The notes: generated from the letters alone by a model not told the origin. Positions 1-5,860 are shown, counted from the stretch's first letter. The stretch is DNA of 9,231 bases from Thermoflexus hugenholtzii JAD2 (GCA_945889565.1 CAMDBZ010000051.1:1-9231); one strand, 5' to 3'. Made by a program: numbers and translations.

Positions 1-131
1 GCATATCTGCCCGGCGGCTTTGGATGGGAGCTTTCTCTAACCTCCCATCCATCCGTCAGCCTCGGGGCGCCAACGAGAAGGTGCACCTGAAGCGCAGGCC
101 GCTGGGCTCGCGGTTTATCACAGGCGAGCGT
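1..131. other. non-coding left edge, 3' flank of the recombinase remnant
   Basis: No convincing reading frame is seen in this edge segment. It lies downstream of the minus-strand recombinase stop and contains one clear stem-loop (listed separately). An attachment site could lie near a serine recombinase gene, but no repeated core could be identified because the other end of any element is not recognisable in the window. Confidence 0.5.
21..51. repeat. 10-bp perfect inverted repeat (stem-loop)
   Basis: TGGATGGGAG (21-30) and CTCCCATCCA (42-51) are perfect complements separated by an 11-base loop. On the minus strand this lies about 80 bases beyond the recombinase stop. There is no run of T after the stem on either strand, so it is not a standard intrinsic terminator. 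It may be a terminator-like structure or a remnant of a recombination site. The structure is seen directly; its role is not known. Confidence 0.5.
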
Positions 132-1455
132 TCACGCCGATGTTCGTTCAATGGTAGCGAAAAGTTCACCAGCCTGATCAATTATCGGCACTGATCCGCA
201 TATTTCCGCACGCTCTGGCGACGCGATGATCTGTGCATCGACGGCCCGCAGCAGCAACTGGAAGCCCTCGTCGTCTGAGCGGTCGATGTAGGCGCGCATG
301 TGCGCCAGCACGTGTTCAAGCCGCGCGCTGTTCGTCGAAACGTAGCGGTCATCGACCGGCGTGCGTGGCGAAAGCTCGCGCTGCCTGGCTTCGAGTGCCC
401 AGCGTCGGTCCGCCAGTGACTGCGACTCCGCCGCGAGCACACTCTCGGGCAGCTCGCCTCGCGTGTAGAGCTGCGCGAGGCGGCGCTGTCGCCGCTCGAC
501 GTCTTCAAGCTCAGCCAACACGGCTGCGAGATCGCCTGACGGCGCGCTGGCCTCGGCCGCCGCACGCCGCGCCTCATCGAGCACACGCTCGGGCGATGCG
601 AGCAGATCGCTGAGCGCGCCTTTCACGGCCGCCTCGAGTCGCTCCTGGCGGACGTACCGAGATGCGCACTTCGAGTCTGTGGGCCCGCTCGTTCCGTTGA
701 TGCAGCGGTAGTAGTGGTACCGGGCGCGATTCACCGCGTGGCCAGTCATCGGCCCACCGCATTCCGCGCAGCGCAGGCGTCCGCGCAGCGAGTACACGCG
801 CGTCGGCTCGCGTCGACGCTGGCGCTCGGGATCCTCCAGCCGGATCCGAGCGCGCTCGAAGAGCTCGCGGGAGATGATCGGCGGGGTCGCGCCCTCGATC
901 TCGATCCACTCCGACTCGTCGCGCTCCTCGACCCTGCGAACCCAGCGGCCGCGCAGGGGATCGCGCACCTTCTTGGCGATCGTGCGTCGGTAGATCGAGC
1001 GGCCTGTGTACGTCTCGTTGAGCAGCACACGTCGCACAGTCGGGGCGAACCAGCGCCCGCCTTCGAATGCCGTGGTGCCCTCGGTGTTCAGCCGCTTGGC
1101 GATCCCGTGACACGTCCCGTTGGCGACAAAGTCGGCGAAGATGCGCCGCACGACCTCCGCCTGCGCGTGATCAACGTGACGCTTGCCCGAGGCCGTGTCG
1201 TAGCGATAGCCGTAAATGCCGGTGCCGGTTGCCTGTGGGAGCTGGCCGTTGCGGGCGCGCTCCTCCTTGCCACGCATCGTGCGCTCGGCGATCTTCTCGC
1301 GCTCGACCTCGGCGATGAACGCTCGCGCCGCGAGGATGAAGCGGCCGATCGCGGTGTCCTCAAACCGCTCCGTGACGAACTCGAGTTGAGCGCCCGCCTG
1401 CTCCACTTCGTCGAAGAGCACGCTGATGTGGTTCTGGTTCCGCGACAACCGGTCT
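132..1455 (-). pseudogene. large serine recombinase, 5'-truncated (catalytic serine missing)
   Basis: This is a site-specific DNA recombinase of the large serine family, which cuts and rejoins DNA through a serine-linked intermediate. The readable part starts at the DRLSR motif, which carries the two conserved active-site arginines of the resolvase domain, and runs through the long helix (EREKIAERT). A recombinase domain follows at about residues 72-200. The zinc ribbon has cysteines at about 227, 230, 249 and 261, counting from the in-frame TTG at 1448. A charged, probably coiled-coil segment and a C-terminal tail complete it. About 60-70 N-terminal residues that should hold the nucleophilic serine are absent. 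An in-frame stop lies about 45 bases further upstream, and the intervening codons do not resemble a resolvase. The TTG would be a forced start with no ribosome site. It is probably an inactive relic of an integrated element, but a silent full-length copy could exist elsewhere. Confidence 0.85.
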
Positions 1456-1456
1456 G

Positions 1457-1639
1457 CTTCAGCACGCGGAGCAGGCAGTTGCCGATCGCGACGAACTCAC
1501 GGCCGCTCTCACCGATGCGGTGAGGCGTGGTCGGTTCGACCCGGAGCGCCTCCGTACGATGGCGAAGGAGTACGGCTCCCGCGACACGCAGGCGCGAGTG
1601 GCATCAGCGCTCCGTGCCGCCGCAGCCCAAGCTGCGTAG
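1457..1639 (+). pseudogene. AbiEi-type antitoxin, C-terminal fragment
   Basis: A plus-strand frame ending in TAG at 1637-1639 encodes about 60 residues of helical, charged sequence including RGRFDPERLRTMAKEYGS. It has the look of the C-terminal helical part of a type IV AbiEi-like antitoxin (a winged-helix regulator). The frame is open only from 1427 and has no plausible start. Everything before about 1457 is recombinase sequence on the other strand, so the N-terminal DNA-binding half is gone. The assignment rests largely on the next gene, which looks like the AbiEii partner 6 bases downstream, the usual abiEi-abiEii order. Taken alone, the fragment would only be called a conserved hypothetical C-terminus. 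Confidence 0.5.
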
Positions 1640-1645
1640 CTCTCG

Positions 1646-1783
1646 ATGGCGTTCATCCACGAGGAGTGCGACTTCGACGACCTGCTCCGCATCGTCGCCG
1701 AACGGCACGGGCCGAACGCCCTTGCGAGATCACGGCCTGGATGCCGTCAGGTATCCGTCGCCGGGGGCTCCCACCACGTCTGA
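1646..1783 (+). pseudogene. AbiEii/AbiGii-type nucleotidyltransferase toxin, N-terminal fragment
   Basis: The ATG at 1646 begins MAFIHEECDFDDLLRIVAER, which matches the characteristic opening of AbiEii-family nucleotidyltransferase toxins (hydrophobic start, then DLLRIVAxxxG). In the family this is followed at once by an EKDYW-type segment and later by the GG(T/S) nucleotidyltransferase motif. Here similarity stops after about 27 codons (about 1725) and the frame ends at TGA 1781-1783, giving a 45-residue product with no catalytic motif. It is therefore a dead toxin. Its distal tail runs antisense to the end of the minus-strand ORF at 1747. The 6-base gap from the AbiEi-like stop supports a former two-gene operon. 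Confidence 0.6.
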
Positions 1784-1974
1784 GGGCGGTACGCGCCCGG
1801 CGCCCCGAGGTGTCGCCAGAAGCGAGTGAGCCCGGGGAACGGGCGGTCGTCCTTCATGAAGGCCGGGACGTCATCGCTCGTTGACCTGCTCGTGTGCCAA
1901 CCGCTGCGCTGCACAGCGACCTCGAAGCTGTCGAGCAGGAACGCGTGTGATTCGGGCTCAACGGCCAGCACCGC
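1747..1974 (-). CDS. small hypothetical protein
   Basis: A minus-strand ORF of about 75 codons follows the DUF3024 gene by some 30 bases in the same direction. I do not recognise the family. The C-terminal part is rich in Trp, Pro and charged residues (FPGLTRFWRHLG, QTWWEPP), which looks like genuine protein rather than a shadow frame. There is no better candidate on the opposite strand between about 1785 and 2005. The start is uncertain: GTG at 1974 was chosen as the first possible start in the coding-like stretch, and no clear ribosome site precedes it. The stop lies very near the point where the AbiEii fragment loses similarity, so the 3' end may have been created by the same rearrangement. 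Confidence 0.4.
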   Translation of the reverse strand, partial: AVLAVEPESHAFLLDSFEVAVQRSGWHTSRSTSDDVPAFMKDDRPFPGLTRFWRHLGAPGAYRPQTWWEPPATDT

Positions 1975-2005
1975 GCGCGCTGGCCCTCGGGGCAGCGGAC
2001 CTGCG

Positions 2006-2353
2006 TCAGCCCCAGAAGATGCCGGTCGGATCAGCCTCGATCTCGTTCAGCAGCCTGCCCACCTGCCGAGTCGCCCGCGTCGGGTACGCGTGCCAGCGTC
2101 CGTTGCGGTCGGCCGCGTAGAGGCTCCACGTGCCGGCCGTGTCGTCGTAGCGGAGTTGCGCTACCGGGCTGCGAGTCCACTCCGTCCCCCATTCCGGCTT
2201 CCAGGGCGGCCGGCACTCACGGATCGTCACCGAACGCCCACGCACGTCTACCTCGATGCGGATCTCGTCTGCGAACTGCGGTGGCACGCGACCGGCGCAG
2301 TAGCGTCGGATGCGCTCGAGATCGAGCTCGGGAAGCACGGAGCGGCGCGCCAT
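2006..2353 (-). CDS. DUF3024 family protein
   Basis: This is a complete 115-residue protein matching the DUF3024 family in length and sequence. It opens MARRSVLPELDLERIRRYC, has a central VTIRECRPPW segment, then RSPVAQLRYD and WSLYAADRNGRWHAY, and closes LNEIEADPTGIFWG. The biochemical role of the family is not known. No membrane segment or signal peptide is visible, so it should be cytoplasmic. The ATG at 2353 is the natural start. It has no Shine-Dalgarno but a TAATCT hexamer ends 6 bases before it, which suggests a leaderless message. It is divergent from the radical SAM gene across about 108 bases and may share a control region with it. Confidence 0.85.
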   Translation of the reverse strand: MARRSVLPELDLERIRRYCAGRVPPQFADEIRIEVDVRGRSVTIRECRPPWKPEWGTEWTRSPVAQLRYDDTAGTWSLYAADRNGRWHAYPTRATRQVGRLLNEIEADPTGIFWG

Positions 2354-2359
2354 GGCCGG

Positions 2360-2365
2360 AGATTA
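2360..2365 (-). promoter_or_regulatory. -10 box of the DUF3024 gene (leaderless)
   Basis: On the minus strand TAATCT (2365 to 2360) stands 6 bases before the ATG at 2353, which would put the transcript start at or next to the A of the ATG. No recognisable -35 hexamer was found at standard spacing. Confidence 0.45.
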
Positions 2366-2448
2366 CGACAGTCGCACCGGACGGGGCGAGCCTGCCAGAC
2401 GGCGCCGAGCCAGTGCCACAGGTGTCTGGGAGCACAACACCCGGCGCG

Positions 2449-2454
2449 TATCAT
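2449..2454 (+). promoter_or_regulatory. -10 box of the radical SAM gene (leaderless)
   Basis: TATCAT is followed by exactly 7 bases and then the ATG at 2462. No Shine-Dalgarno lies between them, so transcription probably starts at the initiation codon. The -35 region shows no good TTGACA match. Confidence 0.45.
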
Positions 2455-2461
2455 GCGCCGC

Positions 2462-3367
2462 ATGAGCCAGCTGACGCTGCTCGGGTCATCCGCGGAGCCC
2501 GCGGCGTCGGCCGGGGTCGTGCTGGCGGACGCGCGGACTATCCTCACGCCGGCCTCTGGCTTCATTCGCAAGTACCGCTACACCCTGAACCCCTACTCGG
2601 GCTGCCGGTTCGCCTGCGAGTATTGCTACGCGCGGGCGTTCGCACCGACGCCGGAGAAGCGCTGGACGTGGGGCGACTGGGTCACCGCGAAGCGCAACGC
2701 CGCGGCGCTTATCACCAAGGCCTGCCGCGACGAGACGCTTATCACCAAGGCCTGCCGCGACGAGACGCTGCAGTCGGGCGACGCCGTGTACATGTCGAGC
2801 GCGACCGACCCGTATCAGCCGGCCGAGCAGCGCCTGCGCCTCACCCGCTCCATCATCGAGACGATCCTTGCGGAGGGCGTGCAGCCGCGGCTCACGGTGC
2901 AGACACGCAGCCCGATCGCCGCGCGCGACATCGATCTGTTCCAGCGCTTCGACCGCGTCCGCGTGAACTTCACGATCACGACCGATTCCGAACGCGTGCG
3001 GCTGCGCTACGAGCCCAGCGCGCCGGCGATCCACACGCGGCTGCGGGCCGCCCGCGCGCTGGTCGATGCCGGCATCCCGATCGGCGTCTCGATCAGCCCG
3101 ATGCTGCCGATCGAGGATATCGAGGCCTTCGCGGCCACGGTGGCGGATCTCGGCGCCGCGGAGTACGTCTCACAGTTCATGGACCCGCCCGGCCCCGCGT
3201 TTGTCGCCGGCACGCCGCCCGCCACGCTGCGCATGGCGCGTGAGGACCGGTGGGGACTCCGGGAGTACGAGGCGGCACGCGCGGTCATCCAGCGAGCGCT
3301 CGGCCCGGGCCGGCGCTTGCTAGAGGGTGATGAGGGATTCGCTCCAGTGGAGTCAGGCCCGAACTGA
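2462..3367 (+). CDS. SPL-family (Rv2578c-like) radical SAM protein
   Basis: This 301-residue protein belongs to the radical SAM family related to spore photoproduct lyase. The cluster-binding motif C48-x3-C52-x2-C55 follows LNPYSGC and holds the 4Fe-4S centre that cleaves S-adenosylmethionine. YMSSATDPYQPAE at residues 110-122 is the other hallmark of this subgroup. A TIM-barrel-like region follows with VQTRSP, the VNFTITTD segment and GVSISPMLP. The exact substrate of these short homologues is not established. The frame is open far upstream, but the ATG at 2462 was chosen because the conserved protein begins here and a -10 box sits 7 bases before it. Residues 83-102 contain LITKACRDET twice in tandem, from a perfect 30-bp duplication (listed separately). 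The TGA overlaps the ATG of the DUF433 remnant. Confidence 0.85.
   Translation: MSQLTLLGSSAEPAASAGVVLADARTILTPASGFIRKYRYTLNPYSGCRFACEYCYARAFAPTPEKRWTWGDWVTAKRNAAALITKACRDETLITKACRDETLQSGDAVYMSSATDPYQPAEQRLRLTRSIIETILAEGVQPRLTVQTRSPIAARDIDLFQRFDRVRVNFTITTDSERVRLRYEPSAPAIHTRLRAARALVDAGIPIGVSISPMLPIEDIEAFAATVADLGAAEYVSQFMDPPGPAFVAGTPPATLRMAREDRWGLREYEAARAVIQRALGPGRRLLEGDEGFAPVESGPN
2706..2765 (+). repeat. perfect 2 x 30 bp in-frame tandem duplication
   Basis: Bases 2706-2735 and 2736-2765 are identical, and the next four bases (cgct) continue the match. The repeat duplicates LITKACRDET (residues 83-92 and 93-102) inside the radical SAM gene without shifting the frame. The lack of any substitution between copies points to a very recent event such as replication slippage, or to an assembly artefact. 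Homologues, as I recall them, carry one copy in this linker between the iron-sulphur motif and the YMSSxTDPYQ motif. Confidence 0.95.
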
Positions 3368-3610
3368 TGCTGACAGAGCCTGAGCGCGCGCGTCCGACGT
3401 ACAAAGACCGCATCGTCGTGGACCCGGCGATCCTCGTGGGGAAGCCCATCGTGCGAGGAACCCGCATTTCCGTTGAACTGGTGCTCCGCCGAGAACCCGG
3501 ACGTCCATGACCTACTTGCAGCCTACCCAGGCCTATCAATCGACGACGTGCAGGCCTGTCTCGCGTACGGCAGGGCTGTCATGATCGGTGAAGCGGGGCG
3601 GGCTCACTGA
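3367..3610 (+). pseudogene. DUF433 antitoxin-like protein, frameshifted
   Basis: The ATG at 3367 overlaps the preceding TGA by one base. Its frame gives a typical DUF433 opening, with YKDRIVVDPAILVGKPIVRG followed by TRISVELVL, then a diverged tail and a stop at 3508-3510. The expected continuation, ENPDVHDLLAAYPGLSIDDV and then QACLAY, sits in the next frame from about 3490 to the TGA at 3608-3610. Family members have a few extra residues between VELVL and the ENPD-like segment, so a short out-of-frame deletion near 3486-3492 is the likely lesion. DUF433 proteins usually act as antitoxins of PIN-like (DUF5615) toxins, but no such partner is present here. The 3' end overlaps the convergent hipA stop by 7 bases. 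It could be a sequencing error, but no partner is left in either case. Confidence 0.8.
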
Positions 3611-4851
3611 GACCCCTTCAGTCGGTCGAGTTGCGCCTCGCACGCAGCGGGTAAGTCGGGCGGCGGGTCACCGATCTCTTGTAGCGCCGTCGTGATCGCC
3701 TGGGGGGCGCCGTCGATCACCGCGCTGACCGCCTCCGTGGCGCGGGCCCTCGACAGCCCCCAGCCGATCGCCTCGCTGATGATGCGGTCCGAGGTGACGC
3801 GATCGATCCGCTGGATCGAGTCGATGTACATCGCCATGTGGTCGGTCAGACCAAGCGCGCGATACGCGATGGTGGACATCAGGTCATACAGCGGCGCCAG
3901 CTGCAGGCCTCCATCCTCGTCGTGTAGCAACGAAAAGTTCTTGCCGTGCGCATCCCCGTTCCCCAGCAGGACGTTCAGCGTGACCGTCGCGGCCAGCACA
4001 TCGAGTGCACGGGTATCTCCGGTGCTCCCAAGCGTCGCAGCGACTTGCTTGAGTGAGGGGCCCCCGTCCTCCTGGTATTTCTTCGCAGGCGGGATGCCGA
4101 GCGCCTGGCAGACGTCTTCCTGGTGCACTCGGAGCACCGTCCCGTCCTCGAGCACTTGCCGGTCGTACCGCTCGATCACGAGCAGTTCTCGCCCCGCGAT
4201 CGTGACGACCTCCACGTTCGCGGCCGCCAGTCCGAGGTGCTGCGCGACGCGCATGCAGAACGCTTCGTTCTGCACCGTCCTCGGGTAGGTCGGGTGTTGA
4301 GGTTTCAAGATGTGGGTCGATGGGGTCCCGTCAACGGGCCGGCCCCAGACGCCGCCCGGCATGCGGGTCAGCAACAGCTTGTCCTGCACGCCGGCCAGCG
4401 AGAGCCGCACTCGCCCTCCGACGCCCAGGGGGCGCACGCGCAACCCCTGGACCAGGGCGACCAGCTCCTCCTCTGACAGAGGCGCGGCTGTGAGCGTGGT
4501 CGATACGTCGGGCGGCGGTGAGCCCTCTGGAATGACAACGAGGGCGCCGGCGCAGTCCTGCCCGAGCACGCCCAGCAGTCCGAAGGTGTCGCTCGCGAGC
4601 AGGTCGAACTGCGCCGCGATCGCGGCTCGCGCTTCGCCTTCGGGCAGCAGCCCATCGAGGAACGCTCGCGTCACGCCATTGGGGAACGGCTCGCTAACGA
4701 GCGGGAGGCTCACCGACAGTAGCGGCGTCCCCGGCGCGTAGCGATCGAGTGCCTCCTCGGTGTAGGAGAGCCGGAGTCGGCCGGCTCGCCCCTGGTCCAC
4801 GATCGCGATCCTGGCCCCGTGCAGCCACACCTCGAGGCCCGGCACGGTCAC
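3604..4851 (-). CDS. hipA: HipA-type Ser/Thr kinase toxin
   Basis: The product (415 residues) is a HipA-family protein kinase. The Escherichia coli member phosphorylates glutamyl-tRNA synthetase to cause growth arrest and persistence. The N-terminal HipA domain covers about residues 5-110 (LEVWLHG, FLDGLLPEG, DTFGLLGVLG). The P-loop-like motif SLAGVQDKL is at 151-159, with S151 at the expected place of the autophosphorylated serine. THILKP has the ATP-binding lysine K183, and NEAF is at 195-198. The catalytic GNGDAHGKN has D300 and N305, and LYDLMST has the metal-binding D323. All motifs are intact. GTG 4851 was chosen because GTGA overlaps the hipB stop; GTG 4845, with GGAG 8 bases before it, is an alternative. 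The frame is open further upstream only because it runs antiparallel-free over hipB. Family and pairing are clear; the target is inferred from the family only. Confidence 0.88.
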   Translation of the reverse strand: MTVPGLEVWLHGARIAIVDQGRAGRLRLSYTEEALDRYAPGTPLLSVSLPLVSEPFPNGVTRAFLDGLLPEGEARAAIAAQFDLLASDTFGLLGVLGQDCAGALVVIPEGSPPPDVSTTLTAAPLSEEELVALVQGLRVRPLGVGGRVRLSLAGVQDKLLLTRMPGGVWGRPVDGTPSTHILKPQHPTYPRTVQNEAFCMRVAQHLGLAAANVEVVTIAGRELLVIERYDRQVLEDGTVLRVHQEDVCQALGIPPAKKYQEDGGPSLKQVAATLGSTGDTRALDVLAATVTLNVLLGNGDAHGKNFSLLHDEDGGLQLAPLYDLMSTIAYRALGLTDHMAMYIDSIQRIDRVTSDRIISEAIGWGLSRARATEAVSAVIDGAPQAITTALQEIGDPPPDLPAACEAQLDRLKGSQ

Positions 4852-5081
4852 CACTCCGCTTTCTGGAGCGTGATCCTGACCCCGAGCTCGCGCAGGACTC
4901 GGAACAACCGGCGCACCTGCTCTGTTTCGATTCCCTGCTCGAGGCCCGAAAGGTAGCTCCGGTTGATCCCGGTCCGCTCGGCGAGCTGGGCTTGAGTGAT
5001 CCCAGCGGTTGCTCGGTAGTGCCTGATGGCCGCGCCGAGGGACTCCGGGGAGTAGACGCGGAATGGCTGTTCGTCCGCCAT
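4848..5081 (-). CDS. hipB: HipB-type XRE antitoxin/repressor
   Basis: This 77-residue DNA-binding protein has an XRE helix-turn-helix at about residues 16-50, including ITQAQLAERTGINRSYLSGL and EQG. The last 20 residues form a short helix-strand tail (RELGVRITLQKAEW). In this family the protein binds and restrains HipA and represses the operon. The ATG at 5081 was chosen because AGGAGG lies 6 bases before it; further in-frame upstream codons lack conservation. The TGA overlaps the hipA GTG, so the two genes are probably translationally coupled with the antitoxin first. A candidate promoter and a spaced inverted repeat lie upstream. Confidence 0.87.
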   Translation of the reverse strand: MADEQPFRVYSPESLGAAIRHYRATAGITQAQLAERTGINRSYLSGLEQGIETEQVRRLFRVLRELGVRITLQKAEW

Positions 5082-5108
5082 CACTGCCTCCTGTTCGGAT
5101 ATGACAAC

Positions 5109-5114
5109 ATCGTA
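5109..5114 (-). promoter_or_regulatory. candidate -10 box of hipBA
   Basis: On the minus strand TACGAT (5114 to 5109) would start a transcript near 5102, leaving a short leader of about 20 bases that contains the AGGAGG ribosome site of hipB. The -35 hexamer is not evident, as is common for regulated promoters. Confidence 0.35.
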
Positions 5115-5139
5115 CACTTGTGGCATCGAGTCCGCACAT

Positions 5140-5173
5140 CCAGACATTCAGCAGAATGAGGCGCAGTGTCTGG
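5140..5173. promoter_or_regulatory. spaced inverted repeat CCAGACA-N20-TGTCTGG, candidate operator
   Basis: Two perfect 7-base inverted half-sites lie at 5140-5146 and 5167-5173, just upstream of the candidate hipBA -10 box and about where the -35 region would be. The half-sites are separated by 27 bases centre to centre. They could be a HipB operator, although the sequence is not that of the E. coli HipB site. Only the symmetry is observed; function is inferred from position. Confidence 0.35.
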
Positions 5174-5233
5174 AAATCCCGACGTGTGGAAGCCGGAGGA
5201 GTGGTCCGCGACGCTCCGGTACCAAGGACAGCC

Positions 5234-5252
5234 GTACTGCTAATTGCAGTAC
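5234..5252. promoter_or_regulatory. 19-bp operator-like palindrome on the toxin-antitoxin promoter
   Basis: GTACTGC-taatt-GCAGTAC is a perfect inverted repeat with 7-base arms and a 5-base spacer. Its right arm shares TAC with the -10 box TACAAT (5250-5255), so a bound protein would block RNA polymerase. Ribbon-helix-helix antitoxins such as the one encoded by the second gene of this operon usually repress their own promoter through such sites. The repeat is seen; the binding is inferred. Confidence 0.6.
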
Positions 5253-5255
5253 AAT
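5250..5255 (+). promoter_or_regulatory. -10 box of the BrnTA-like operon (leaderless)
   Basis: TACAAT, close to the consensus TATAAT, is followed by 6 bases and the ATG at 5262. No Shine-Dalgarno is present, so the toxin message is probably leaderless. AGGACA at 5225-5230 is a weak -35 candidate with a spacing of 19. Confidence 0.55.
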
Positions 5256-5261
5256 CGTGCC

Positions 5262-5537
5262 ATGCCGATCCGCGAGGCGCTCATCATCGAATCCGGTGGC
5301 GAGCGCTTCCGTTTCTACTACGACCTGGAGGTGCCGGAGCTGCTCCACGTCACGTTGAGGCACGGGACGTCACCGGAGGACGCGATCCACGCGTTCTTCG
5401 AGGGCGAGACGAGCGCGTGGGACGAAGCACGCGCGCGCTTCGAGACCGTGGCCGAGACGCACCGCCTCTACTGGACGCGCCACGCACACGACCAGTCGGT
5501 GATCGTCATCAGTTGCTTCGAACGGGAGGAGGAATAA
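5262..5537 (+). CDS. BrnT-like ribonuclease-type toxin
   Basis: A 91-residue protein is encoded directly upstream of a ribbon-helix-helix antitoxin gene. The length and the pattern HGTSPEDAIHAFF (34-46), WDEARARF (53-60), RLYWTRH (68-74) and VIVISCF (80-86) recall BrnT and related RelE-fold toxins, which cleave RNA. The toxin-first order is that of brnTA. I recognise the type rather than a close homologue, so the family name is tentative and catalytic residues cannot be assigned safely. An in-frame ATG at 5244 exists, but it lies within the operator and upstream of the -10 box, so 5262 is the better start. The stop codon shares one base with the next ATG (TAATG). Confidence 0.65.
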   Translation: MPIREALIIESGGERFRFYYDLEVPELLHVTLRHGTSPEDAIHAFFEGETSAWDEARARFETVAETHRLYWTRHAHDQSVIVISCFEREEE

Positions 5538-5860
5538 TGGCCAGGCCACGCAAGCCGCTTGATATCAAGGTCGTCGCCGAGCGCGTCGAGGAAGACGCCG
5601 ACATCTCCGAGGTGGTCTCGCGCCTGGAGGCGGAGGCGGACCGTGAGCTCGCCACGCGCAGCGTGACGCTGCGCTGGGGTAGAGGGCAGATCGCCGTCGT
5701 CAAGCGGGCGGCGGCCATCCTCGGCGTGCCGTACCAGACCTACCTCAAGCAGGTCGTGTTTCGGCAGGCGGTGGCGGACATCGAGCATGCCGAGGCCGTG
5801 CTCGCCCCCGATCCTCACGTCAAGGGTGCTGCCCGACGGTCTCGGCCGCGCGCGAGCTGA
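5537..5860 (+). CDS. CopG-type (ribbon-helix-helix) antitoxin, BrnA-like
   Basis: This 107-residue protein has a C-terminal-half ribbon-helix-helix: a strand at SVTLRW (42-47), a first helix at about 50-62, then the turn GVPYQTYLK (63-71) leading into a second helix to about 79. The PYQTYLK motif is typical of CopG antitoxins paired with BrnT/RelE-fold toxins. The N-terminal region (EEDADISEVVSRLEAEADRE) is acidic and helical and probably binds the toxin. Toxin neutralisation and autorepression are expected from the family. GGAGGAGG lies 5-12 bases before the ATG, a strong ribosome site that contrasts with the leaderless toxin start and would favour antitoxin excess. The last 20 residues are basic and low in complexity. 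Confidence 0.78.
   Translation: MARPRKPLDIKVVAERVEEDADISEVVSRLEAEADRELATRSVTLRWGRGQIAVVKRAAAILGVPYQTYLKQVVFRQAVADIEHAEAVLAPDPHVKGAARRSRPRAS

Noticed and set aside
21..51. The stem-loop as an intrinsic terminator or attachment site
   Set aside because: There is no T-tract on either strand and no second copy in the window, so it is reported only as a structure.
714..1523. A 269-codon plus-strand open frame across the recombinase
   Set aside because: It is a shadow of the minus-strand recombinase, whose zinc ribbon and recombinase domain are unmistakable.
1826..2461. A long open upstream extension of the radical SAM frame
   Set aside because: It runs antisense through the DUF3024 gene, has no similarity to the family, and the conserved protein begins at 2462 behind a -10 box.
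2706..2765. The 30-bp repeat as the beginning of a CRISPR array
   Set aside because: The copies are directly adjacent with no spacer and lie in frame within a conserved gene.
4852..5139. An N-terminal extension of HipA by about 96 residues
   Set aside because: It overlaps hipB in another frame, is rich in Arg and Pro, and HipA proteins normally begin at the position reached by the GTG at 4851.
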